Origin: Ignavibacteriota bacterium
GTDB taxonomy: Bacteria > Bacteroidota > Kapaibacteriia > Palsa-1295
Direction: 5' to 3'
Length of the DNA stretch: 5,346 bases
Assembly (NCBI GenBank): GCA_003151215.1
Contig: PLXB01000393.1
Location: forward strand, 1 to 5,346
Positions 1 to 5,346 of the stretch are shown in pieces. Numbering within the stretch: position 1 is the first letter of the stretch; each line of letters begins with the position of its first letter. The notes beneath the pieces are model-generated. The model was given only the letters and a program-made list of their open reading frames with translations, had not been told where the DNA came from and searched no databases. The position numbers and the translations under genes are program-made.

Positions 1-1
1 A

Positions 2-1393
2 GCGTCCTACTCCTTTGCAATGACTGATACCTTGACTTCTTTAGCATTTCGATACGATCAATTCACGCCGAAAGTTGATATTAAACTTAGTGAAAAGATC
101 AAATTTGGCAGTTCTATTCAATTCCGTTCGGAAGATAGCTCACGCGGCGGAGTGTTCACGCATATAAGCGACGGAACAATTTATCAATTTTCTTCATCCC
201 TAACTAATCTTTCAGGATTTTCATCGCTTATTGATATTGGTTATCGAAAAAAAATGTATACGGATACTCTTGCCAAACAGCTTGCCGGCGGCGACGTCTC
301 AAGTGTCCTTCTGCGATTTATTCCCCGCTATCAAAGTTCAAATAGCATTATTAATATCGACGGCATCTACGAAGCATCTGAGCAGCGCGCCGCGCAATTG
401 GAGCGAATCTTTTTCCCGGTGCAAAAAGGTCTCGGCAACTATAAATATCTCGGCGATCTCAATGGTAATGGCAAGCAAGACCCGGAGGAATTTGCGCTTG
501 CCAGATATAGTGACGAAGGAGACTACATTCTTCTTACCGTTCCGACCGAAGCACTCTTTCCCGTTACTGATCTTCGTTCTTCGTTGCGCCTCAGATTTAA
601 TCCGCTTCCGTTTCTTGGCACTGAAACCTCAATTCACATCGAGGAAAACAGCAGCGATCCTCATTCATCCGATATTTATCTCTTTCGACTTTCACACTTT
701 CTTAACGATTCATCTACCATACGGGGTCTTATCGAAACGCAGCAAGATATAAATATATTGGATAACGATCCGTCGCAATCATACCGGCTTCGTTTCTTAG
801 AACGAAAGAATGCAATTCAATATAATACCGGATTAGAACAATTATATTACCGGGAGTTTTCAATGCGGGACAGATTCCGACCGACCTATGAACTGAGCAA
901 TGAAACTAATATTGCCTATATTTTCGACAATGCGAGAACTGACGAGCACTCAACCGATCCTTCGCATTCAACCGTACGAGTAGATGTAAATACGGAATGG
1001 ACGTTTGAACCTTTCGCATCGCTCTTCGGCTTTGGGCTGAAAGCCGGGTATTCAGCTGCCTCGGATAATTCCTTTGTTCCCATTCTCAAAGCATCAACGA
1101 ATACATTTTCGATCAATGGGCGCTATAGCATCTCCGGTTCGACAAGACTTCGCATTGAAGTCGGAAGAGATGAACTAATTATTCAGAATTCAAGTGCATC
1201 GCTCATTCTTCCTTATGCACTTACTCAGGGCCGAACACCTGGCAGCACGTGGCTCTGGAGTTTTTCACTTGATGTACAGATCGCATCCGGAATTGTCATG
1301 ACGGCAGGATATAACGGCCGCTCCGAACTTGCAGATGGCATTAATCGCAGCGTCATACATAATGCACGAGCAGAGGTTCGGGCGTCGTTTTAA
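2..1393 (+). CDS. C-terminal part of a large outer-membrane/surface beta-rich protein (5'-truncated by window)
   Basis: The reading frame is open from the first bases of the window with no stop before the ATG at 20, so that ATG is probably internal and the true start lies upstream; about 463 residues are visible. The sequence is rich in alternating polar/hydrophobic stretches typical of beta strands, and it ends in R-A-S-F with Phe as the last residue, a common feature of outer-membrane beta-barrel proteins. A segment at about 440-560 (LGNYKYLGDLNGNGKQD, then GDYILLTVPTEALFPVTDLR) resembles a module I associate with large uncharacterised surface proteins of Ignavibacteria/Chlorobi-like bacteria. 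It contains an EF-hand-type calcium loop at 455-490. No enzyme motif is visible and the exact role is unknown. A TAA at 1391-1393 ends the gene, and no clear terminator hairpin follows. Outer-membrane location is inferred; the family assignment comes from memory of similar proteins, not a search. Confidence 0.75.
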   Translation, partial: ASYSFAMTDTLTSLAFRYDQFTPKVDIKLSEKIKFGSSIQFRSEDSSRGGVFTHISDGTIYQFSSSLTNLSGFSSLIDIGYRKKMYTDTLAKQLAGGDVSSVLLRFIPRYQSSNSIINIDGIYEASEQRAAQLERIFFPVQKGLGNYKYLGDLNGNGKQDPEEFALARYSDEGDYILLTVPTEALFPVTDLRSSLRLRFNPLPFLGTETSIHIEENSSDPHSSDIYLFRLSHFLNDSSTIRGLIETQQDINILDNDPSQSYRLRFLERKNAIQYNTGLEQLYYREFSMRDRFRPTYELSNETNIAYIFDNARTDEHSTDPSHSTVRVDVNTEWTFEPFASLFGFGLKAGYSAASDNSFVPILKASTNTFSINGRYSISGSTRLRIEVGRDELIIQNSSASLILPYALTQGRTPGSTWLWSFSLDVQIASGIVMTAGYNGRSELADGINRSVIHNARAEVRASF

Positions 1394-1401
1394 TATTTAA
1401 T

Positions 1402-1606
1402 AATGTTTATCCCACGCCTCTCGGCAACATTCGATTTTTCAGGATTCGACTCAGTGCTCGGAAAGCAGGTACATGTAGCGAATGGTGTGATCGATAATGT
1501 AAAGTGGCTTGCTGAGTAATATCTGTTCCTAATATGGTCATATAATTGCCTCGATGCCGGCACTCAGAAAGAGATCAGGATTGCGGCTAAGCGGTAAATG
1601 TTTATC
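1402..1606. repeat. 10-bp direct repeat flanking a 185-bp intergenic segment
   Basis: The 10-mer AATGTTTATC occurs at 1402-1411 and again at 1597-1606, 195 bp apart, bracketing most of the gap between the surface-protein gene and the next gene. The ends of the enclosed 185 bp show only poor inverted similarity (about 9 of 18 positions), so a small insertion with a target-site duplication is possible but weakly supported. In an AT-rich gap this size, such a repeat can arise by chance. The rest of 1394-1647 holds no recognised gene, RNA or strong promoter; a -10-like TATACT lies at 1620-1625 without a convincing -35 box. Confidence 0.25.
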
Positions 1607-1647
1607 TCCTTTTTTGCGTTATACTCCATTCAAAATATTGCAAGCAT

Positions 1648-2721
1648 ATGGAATCGACTATAACTCATCTCACCCCTTCATTTGAGCTTTGCGAAGAAAA
1701 AGCTGCAAAGGTCATGCGGTGGGTAACTGAATCGGAAGCCGTTTCGAATATTCCATTTACGGTTGCCAAAGCTTTTGAGAGTGGCGTCTTGCAAAAAAAT
1801 ACTGCCTCATTTCTGCGGCTTCTACTTAACGAGCAATATCCTGGCGAAACAGTGGAACCGGAAGTGACTCCGGAAAAACTTCATCGGTTACTGACTGATG
1901 CATTCATAAATACTTATTTGTATCTTCTCACGCCACATTCATTCATTCCCAAATATTTAAGTTTCGGAAGCGACACGATACACGTTAACGTTGCGATGCT
2001 TGCACGGCTTAGTTCTTTAAGCGACTATCCGTATTTTTCCGAAATGATGGAAGAATGGTTTACGGCTTCCCTGCAGAATAGTAATCCTTCAGACCGTAAG
2101 AGCGATCTGATAAAATTTCTAAGCGAAGTCGATCGTTTGATCATCAAATATTCAACTGTAAACGAGATCTCTTCTTACTTCAAGCCGCTCTATGACTTTC
2201 AAAATACAGAAAGTATTGACAAGGAGACACTCAGCATACTTTTTACAGATAAAGGTTTGAGACTTTCTTCAGATTCCGAACGAAATAACTATTCGGCGGA
2301 AGAATTATCTGCCCTTCTCAAAAAAGCATATGATTCTATTGAACTTACTCCTCCACCTGAAGATACTCCTCAAATTCCCGAATATGATTCCTTTCTAAAA
2401 GAACTGCGCGAGATCGGAGTAGTCCTGCCGCCGCCAAATGTGCATCTTCCGGTAGAAGAGAACATTATTCCTCCCCCTCTTGAAATGTTTATCGGCGCTA
2501 AACTTCGCGCGAAATGTATTGAAAAGATTTTTCACGATAATGAAAATGAATATCATCGTGCGATCATAATGTTGAATTCGATCGATGACTATTCACAAGC
2601 TGAATTAAATCTTAATACTCTTTTGCAAATTCACAAGGTTCTGCCCGATACTAAAGTTGCAGCCAGGCTTTACGAAGTTCTGCGCCTCAGATTCAGGATC
2701 TCAACACCAATTAATACTTAA
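1648..2721 (+). CDS. Uncharacterised soluble helical protein with tri-proline motifs, upstream of obg
   Basis: A 357-aa protein I do not recognise as a named family. It has no signal peptide or membrane segment and appears mostly alpha-helical and acidic, so it is probably cytoplasmic. Residues 1 to about 225 look like one helical domain (with a Y-L-Y-L-L-T-P stretch near residue 92). A proline-rich linker at 234-277 carries three Pro-Pro-Pro motifs (235-237, 261-263, 275-277). Residues 278-357 form a second helical domain (IEKIFHDNENEYHRAIIML, then N-S-I-D-D-Y) that vaguely resembles C-terminal segments of hypothetical proteins in FCB-group genomes. The ATG at 1648 is the only usual start downstream of the in-frame stop at 1588; it has no Shine-Dalgarno sequence. 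The stop lies 3 nt before the obg ATG, so the two are almost certainly cotranscribed and perhaps translationally coupled, which hints at, but does not prove, a role near ribosome function or cell growth. Confidence 0.85.
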   Translation: MESTITHLTPSFELCEEKAAKVMRWVTESEAVSNIPFTVAKAFESGVLQKNTASFLRLLLNEQYPGETVEPEVTPEKLHRLLTDAFINTYLYLLTPHSFIPKYLSFGSDTIHVNVAMLARLSSLSDYPYFSEMMEEWFTASLQNSNPSDRKSDLIKFLSEVDRLIIKYSTVNEISSYFKPLYDFQNTESIDKETLSILFTDKGLRLSSDSERNNYSAEELSALLKKAYDSIELTPPPEDTPQIPEYDSFLKELREIGVVLPPPNVHLPVEENIIPPPLEMFIGAKLRAKCIEKIFHDNENEYHRAIIMLNSIDDYSQAELNLNTLLQIHKVLPDTKVAARLYEVLRLRFRISTPINT

Positions 2722-2724
2722 TAC

Positions 2725-3729
2725 ATGAAATTTGTCGATCAAGCGAAGATCACCGTTGCAGCAGGTAAAGGCGGAGATGGGGTGATCGCATGGCGAAAGG
2801 AAAAATACATTCCCAAAGGTGGTCCCACGGGCGGTAATGGCGGGGTAGGCGGCTCCGTCATATTTCTCGCCGATCCACAACTCTCGACTCTTCTTGATTT
2901 CCGTTACAACCGAAAATATGAAGGCCATGAAGGAAATCCCGGCGAAGCAGATAACCGAACCGGGCGAAGTGCTGACGATCTGATCATTAAAGTCCCGGTT
3001 GGAACACTGATCAGAAAAGCTGGAACCGAAGAAGTTCTTGCAGACCTCGTAACTCCCTACCAGCAAGTCATCCTTGCTAAAGGCGGCAGAGGCGGCTTGG
3101 GTAATAATTTTTTCAAATCTCCAACTAATCAAGCGCCCCGCCAGAAAACCGACGGAAAACCCGGCGAAGAATTCGAACTTGAGCTTGAATTAAAACTTCT
3201 TGCGGATGTTGCACTTGTCGGATTTCCAAATGCAGGAAAATCAACTCTCATCAGCCGGATCTCCGCAGCAAAACCGAAGATCGCCGATTATCCATTTACC
3301 ACACTTATCCCGAATCTTGGGATCGTTCAAGCTCCTGAAGAACATCGCTCGTTTGTTGTTGCCGATATTCCCGGACTGATCGAAGGAGCGAGCGAGGGGA
3401 AAGGACTCGGCCTCCAATTCCTTCGGCATATCGAGCGAAGCAGCATCTTGCTTTTTCTTCTTGACGGCTCCGATACCATCCAGCCGCCGGAAGAAGCCTA
3501 TGAAATACTTAAAAAAGAACTCAAGGCTTTTAGTAAAGAGTTAATGAAAAAACCGCGCATTATTCTGATTACAAAAGCCGATGCCCTTACTCCAAAAGAC
3601 AGAAAGGCTTTTTTAAAAATGATTTTTGATAGAAAAAAACCGCTTATCATCAGTGCTGTTACCGGCGAAAACATTCCTGAACTGATATCGAAGCTTTGGG
3701 ATATTGTCAAAAAATCGAAAGAAGAATAA
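2725..3729 (+). CDS. obg: GTPase Obg (ObgE/CgtA), ribosome-assembly GTPase
   Basis: Obg is an essential cytoplasmic GTPase that binds the 50S subunit, assists late ribosome assembly and links growth to ppGpp. At 334 aa this is the short form: an N-terminal Obg fold (1 to about 157) followed by the G domain (about 158-330), without the C-terminal OCT domain of some Gram-positive homologues. The Obg fold shows its glycine-rich loops (GKGGDG at 14-19, GGPTGGNGGVGG at 32-43) and the family motif NQAPR at 135-139. G-domain motifs are G1 GFPNAGKST at 166-174, switch I F-T-T at 191-193 (G2 Thr), G3 DIPG at 214-217, G4 as TKAD at 283-286 instead of the usual NKxD, and G5 SAV at 310-312. The ATG at 2725 matches the conserved family start MKFVDQ; there is no Shine-Dalgarno sequence. 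It starts 3 nt after the upstream gene and ends 1 nt before the EamA gene. Confidence 0.98.
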   Translation: MKFVDQAKITVAAGKGGDGVIAWRKEKYIPKGGPTGGNGGVGGSVIFLADPQLSTLLDFRYNRKYEGHEGNPGEADNRTGRSADDLIIKVPVGTLIRKAGTEEVLADLVTPYQQVILAKGGRGGLGNNFFKSPTNQAPRQKTDGKPGEEFELELELKLLADVALVGFPNAGKSTLISRISAAKPKIADYPFTTLIPNLGIVQAPEEHRSFVVADIPGLIEGASEGKGLGLQFLRHIERSSILLFLLDGSDTIQPPEEAYEILKKELKAFSKELMKKPRIILITKADALTPKDRKAFLKMIFDRKKPLIISAVTGENIPELISKLWDIVKKSKEE

Positions 3730-3730
3730 T

Positions 3731-4144
3731 ATGTGGTGGATATATGCATTATTATCAGCGTTCTTTGCGGCCCTGACGGCAATTTTTGCGAAAGTCGGCG
3801 TAAAAGATATCGATTCCGATCTGGCAACTGCAATTCGTACTGTTGTCATCTTAATGATCGCATGGGCAATCGTTTTCTTTAAGAGCGGAACAAGTTCTCT
3901 TTCTTCCCTTACCCGGAATACCATATTTTTTCTCTGCCTCTCCGGTGTTGCAACAGGATTATCCTGGATATTTTATTTCCGTGCTTTGCAGGTCGGCAAG
4001 GTGTCTCAAGTTGCGCCTGTCGATAAATTAAGCGTTGCTTTAGCAATTATCCTTTCCGTCCTCTTCTTAGGTGAAGTACTGACTTGGAAAACCGCTATCG
4101 GAGCTTTGCTGATCATCGCCGGAACAATAACCTTAATCCTTTAG
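3731..4144 (+). CDS. Half-size EamA/DMT-superfamily membrane transporter
   Basis: A 137-aa inner-membrane protein with a single EamA unit, half the length of the usual ten-helix drug/metabolite transporter. About five membrane segments are visible (roughly 3-22, 31-50, 62-83, 93-114 and 118-137). The conserved stretch RALQVGKVSQVAPVDKLSV at 84-102 is characteristic of this short EamA subgroup, and a Glu in L-G-E (114-115) precedes the last helix. The protein presumably works as a dimer; its substrate cannot be read from sequence. The ATG at 3731 lies 1 nt after the obg stop and gives the family-like start MWWIYALLSA; an in-frame TTG at 3704 would overlap obg and add a charged tail, so it is rejected. 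An AG-rich stretch (AAAGAAGAA) just upstream is the only hint of a ribosome-binding site in the cluster. The next gene, fluC, starts 5 nt downstream. Confidence 0.93.
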   Translation: MWWIYALLSAFFAALTAIFAKVGVKDIDSDLATAIRTVVILMIAWAIVFFKSGTSSLSSLTRNTIFFLCLSGVATGLSWIFYFRALQVGKVSQVAPVDKLSVALAIILSVLFLGEVLTWKTAIGALLIIAGTITLIL

Positions 4145-4149
4145 ACTTC

Positions 4150-4533
4150 ATGATCTATCTTTACCTTGCCATCGGATCGATCGCCGGAGCAATTTCCCGA
4201 TATCAATTAGGATTATGGATATCCGGATCTTACGACAGTCCTTTCGGATTTCTCTGGGCAACATTTATTATCAATGTTTCCGGTTCATTTGTCATGGGAT
4301 TCCTGATGGAATATCTATCGGATATTGCATCGAGCCGCGAGTTACGAATTATGTTGACGGTCGGTTTCTGCGGTTCCTATACGACATTCAGTGCTTTCAG
4401 CCATGAAAGCATAACACTTTTGCGAGATGGCCGGACTTCCCTTGCAATGCTTTACGGAGGAAGCAGCATACTCTTCGCTCCCCTTGCATACCTTGCCGGT
4501 TTTTTTATTGCACGTTCAATCCGCAGTATTTGA
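4150..4533 (+). CDS. fluC: Fluoride channel FluC (CrcB family)
   Basis: FluC/CrcB proteins are small four-helix channels that assemble as antiparallel dual-topology dimers and export fluoride across the inner membrane. This copy is 127 aa, the usual length. Family marks in order: G-A-x-x-R at 13-17 in helix 1; ATFIINVSGSFVMGF at 37-51 with the conserved Asn42; and GFCGSYTTFSAFS at 72-84, holding the helix-3 break that binds the central sodium ion and the two pore Phe residues (Phe80 and Phe83), followed by Glu86. A single gene implies a homodimer. The ATG at 4150 gives the normal short N-terminus MIYLYLAIG; an upstream in-frame TTG at 4084 would read through the EamA gene and is rejected. No Shine-Dalgarno sequence is visible. 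It is the last gene of the obg cluster, and no fluoride riboswitch is seen upstream of it or of the cluster. Confidence 0.97.
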   Translation: MIYLYLAIGSIAGAISRYQLGLWISGSYDSPFGFLWATFIINVSGSFVMGFLMEYLSDIASSRELRIMLTVGFCGSYTTFSAFSHESITLLRDGRTSLAMLYGGSSILFAPLAYLAGFFIARSIRSI

Positions 4534-4563
4534 ATTTCTGAATTCCGGTTTCTGCATTCCTCC

Positions 4564-4650
4564 TGGTGCCCAGAGCCGGACTCGAACCGGCACATCATTG
4601 CTGACGGCAGATTTTGAGTCTGCTGCGTCTACCAATTTCGCCATCCGGGC
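4564..4650 (-). tRNA. tRNA-Leu (anticodon CAA)
   Basis: On the minus strand this folds as a complete class II tRNA of 87 nt including an encoded CCA (4564-4566). The 7-bp acceptor stem pairs GCCCGGA with TCTGGGC (one G-U pair), and the discriminator base is A. The D-arm contains AATTGGTAGACGC, and the anticodon stem GCAGA/TCTGC encloses the loop CTCAAAA, placing anticodon CAA at 4614-4616 (reads UUG). A long variable arm at 4593-4606 forms 5 bp capped by GCAA, and the T-arm is GCCGG-TTCGAGT-CCGGC. The long variable arm, A discriminator and anticodon all agree on leucine. It lies 43 nt downstream of greA on the same strand and may be processed from a shared transcript; no separate promoter is obvious. 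Confidence 0.97.
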
Positions 4651-4693
4651 GGAATAATTAAAAATGAAAAACGTAATACAAAAATACAATCGG

Positions 4694-5173
4694 CTACCGG
4701 GATATTTCGAGAATCTGGAATTCAAGAACTCCTGCCGGGACTTTAACCTCTACTTTATCTCCGACGGGATGCAGCATCAACGCTTTGCCGATCGGCGATG
4801 AAACAGAGATCTTTCCGCCTTCGAAATCCGCATCTTCGGCAGAGACGATCTGATAGGTTGCCTCTTTCTTTGTCTTCTTATTCAAGACCCGGACTTTAGT
4901 TAACATGCCGACCTTATCGATCGCGATTGAAGATTCATCAATGATCGTCGAATTCATCAGCATCACTTCCATCTTATGAATGCGCAATTCGAGCAAGCCC
5001 TGCTCTTCGCGGGCAGCATCGTATTCTGCATTCTCGGATAGATCGCCCTGAGCGCGCGCTTCGGCGATTTTATCGGCGATATCTTTTCGGGCATGAATTT
5101 TCAGACGGCGAAGTTCCGCTTCGATCTCCGTCAGCCTGTCCCTGGTTACATATACTTGCGAATGTCCTGCCAT
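4694..5173 (-). CDS. greA: Transcription elongation factor GreA
   Basis: GreA enters the secondary channel of RNA polymerase and stimulates cleavage of backtracked RNA, rescuing stalled complexes. The protein is 159 aa, the usual size. The N-terminal coiled-coil finger (about 12-80) carries the family motif GDLSENAEYDAA at 43-54, with the acidic tip residues Asp44 and Glu47 that position the catalytic magnesium (E. coli Asp41 and Glu44). The C-terminal FKBP-like domain (about 85-159) contains ISVSSPIGKALMLHPVGD at 122-139, a GreA signature. The ATG at 5173 is chosen because MAGHSQVYVTRDRL matches the family start; an upstream in-frame GTG at 5212 would translate through the leader hairpin. 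There is no Shine-Dalgarno sequence. The gene lies upstream of tRNA-Leu and converges with the obg-fluC cluster. Confidence 0.98.
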   Translation of the reverse strand: MAGHSQVYVTRDRLTEIEAELRRLKIHARKDIADKIAEARAQGDLSENAEYDAAREEQGLLELRIHKMEVMLMNSTIIDESSIAIDKVGMLTKVRVLNKKTKKEATYQIVSAEDADFEGGKISVSSPIGKALMLHPVGDKVEVKVPAGVLEFQILEISR

Positions 5174-5190
5174 ACGTGAAAACCCATAAT

Positions 5191-5231
5191 AAAAGAAGGC
5201 ATCTTTCCGCACCCGGCAAAAAGATACCTTC
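5191..5231 (-). terminator. Terminator-like hairpin in the greA leader
   Basis: On the minus strand, GAAGGTATCTTT (5231-5220) pairs with AAAGATGCCTTC (5206-5195) as a continuous 12-bp stem with one U-G pair. A 3-bp CCG/CGG stem (5216-5214 with 5209-5207) with a GGTG loop sits on top after a small bulge. The stem is followed at once by TTTTATT (from 5194), the layout of an intrinsic terminator. The wobble pair works only in minus-strand RNA (it is a C-A mismatch on plus), so minus-strand action is favoured. The hairpin ends 21 nt before the greA ATG. It could terminate an upstream minus-strand gene outside the window, or act within the greA leader as an attenuator; the leader role is inference. 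Confidence 0.7.
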
Positions 5232-5318
5232 GCATAAAAATTTTACTCTTATGCTAAAGCACTTTTCGCCCATTTCTGTTCCCGCACAGAGGTATGGTGC
5301 TATTCACTAAAATTATTT

Positions 5319-5346
5319 GTCATTGCGAGCGAACGCGAAGCAATCC
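5319..5346. repeat. Dispersed palindromic intergenic repeat (truncated at window end)
   Basis: The window ends in a sequence of the type GTCATTGCGAGC...GAAGCAATCC. It has an outer inverted repeat ATTGC/GCAAT (5322-5326 with 5340-5344) and an inner GCG/CGC. Very similar short palindromic units recur between genes in many unrelated bacterial genomes, so this is probably one copy of a multi-copy intergenic repeat. Only its first part is visible, and copy number in this genome cannot be judged here. Confidence 0.6.

Noticed and set aside
231..752. 173-codon plus-strand frame inside the surface-protein gene
   Set aside because: Out-of-frame shadow of the longer gene, with a low-complexity Ser/Arg/Phe-rich composition and no recognisable motif.
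1620..1625. TATACT as a -10 promoter box for the obg cluster
   Set aside because: No convincing -35 element at 16-18 bp, and FCB-group promoters follow a different consensus; not supported well enough to list as a promoter.
1394..1647. Fluoride riboswitch or other leader RNA before the obg-fluC cluster
   Set aside because: I looked for a riboswitch-like core and found no convincing pattern; a covariance search would be decisive.
2701..3132. Minus-strand 143-codon frame opposite obg
   Set aside because: Antisense shadow of a highly conserved gene, with no motif or start signal.
3498..3924. Overlapping minus-strand frames opposite the obg 3' end and the EamA gene
   Set aside because: They conflict with two well-supported genes and with each other; composition is typical of antisense shadows.
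4532..4545. GAATT/AATTC stem as a fluC terminator
   Set aside because: Only 5 AT-rich base pairs with no T-run after it; too weak to call.
4427..4657. Plus-strand frame running through the fluC end into the tRNA
   Set aside because: It overlaps fluC in another frame and reads antisense to the tRNA; no family features.
4516..4725. Minus-strand frame reading MAKLVDAADSKSAVSNDVPV across the tRNA
   Set aside because: This is the well-known false protein obtained by translating a tRNA-Leu gene; the tRNA fold fully explains the sequence.
5174..5212. Upstream GTG start extending GreA by 13 residues
   Set aside because: The extension would be encoded by the terminator-like hairpin and is unlike GreA N-termini; the ATG at 5173 fits the family.
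5070..5273. 67-codon minus-strand frame across the greA leader
   Set aside because: It overlaps greA in another frame and spans the hairpin; no recognisable features.
1..5346. CRISPR array, insertion sequence, prophage or toxin-antitoxin pair
   Set aside because: No spaced direct repeats, transposase, integrase, phage or toxin/antitoxin-like gene pair is visible in any frame.

Overview
The window looks like ordinary chromosomal DNA from an FCB-group bacterium (Bacteroidota/Ignavibacteriota/Chlorobi-like; an inference, not proven here). Three things point that way. The first gene is the C-terminal part of a large outer-membrane or surface protein of a style common in Ignavibacteria-like genomes, ending in Phe. 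The Obg GTPase is the short form without a C-terminal extension. Almost none of the starts has a recognisable Shine-Dalgarno sequence, as is typical of that group. Base composition looks moderately AT-rich, and codon style is similar across the genes.

Layout: (1) 2-1393 (+), the 3' end of a large beta-rich surface/outer-membrane protein whose start lies before the window. (2) 1394-1647, a 254-bp intergenic stretch with no recognised gene; it holds a 10-bp direct repeat, a weak 38-codon reading frame and a weak -10-like box. (3) 1648-4533 (+), a tight four-gene cluster with gaps of 1-5 nt: an unrecognised 357-aa soluble protein with three Pro-Pro-Pro motifs, the ribosome-assembly GTPase Obg, a half-size EamA/DMT membrane protein and the fluoride channel FluC (CrcB). 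(4) 4564-4650 (-), tRNA-Leu(CAA) with encoded CCA. (5) 4694-5173 (-), the transcription elongation factor GreA, 43 nt upstream of the tRNA on the same strand and possibly cotranscribed with it. (6) 5174-5346, the greA upstream region, with a strong terminator-like hairpin just before the greA start and, at the window edge, a dispersed palindromic repeat cut off by the window end.

The (+) cluster probably forms one transcription unit linking a ribosome-assembly checkpoint (Obg) to two small membrane proteins. No fluoride riboswitch is visible, so fluC is probably expressed constitutively with obg. The (+) cluster and the greA/tRNA-Leu unit converge with only 30 nt between them and no clear terminator.

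I see no evidence of a new defence system, mobile element or CRISPR array. The points most worth a second look are the hairpin in the greA leader (compare the E. coli greA leader, which yields the GraL short RNAs), the terminal dispersed repeat, the uncharacterised tri-proline protein coupled to obg, and the half-size EamA protein that is probably dual-topology.
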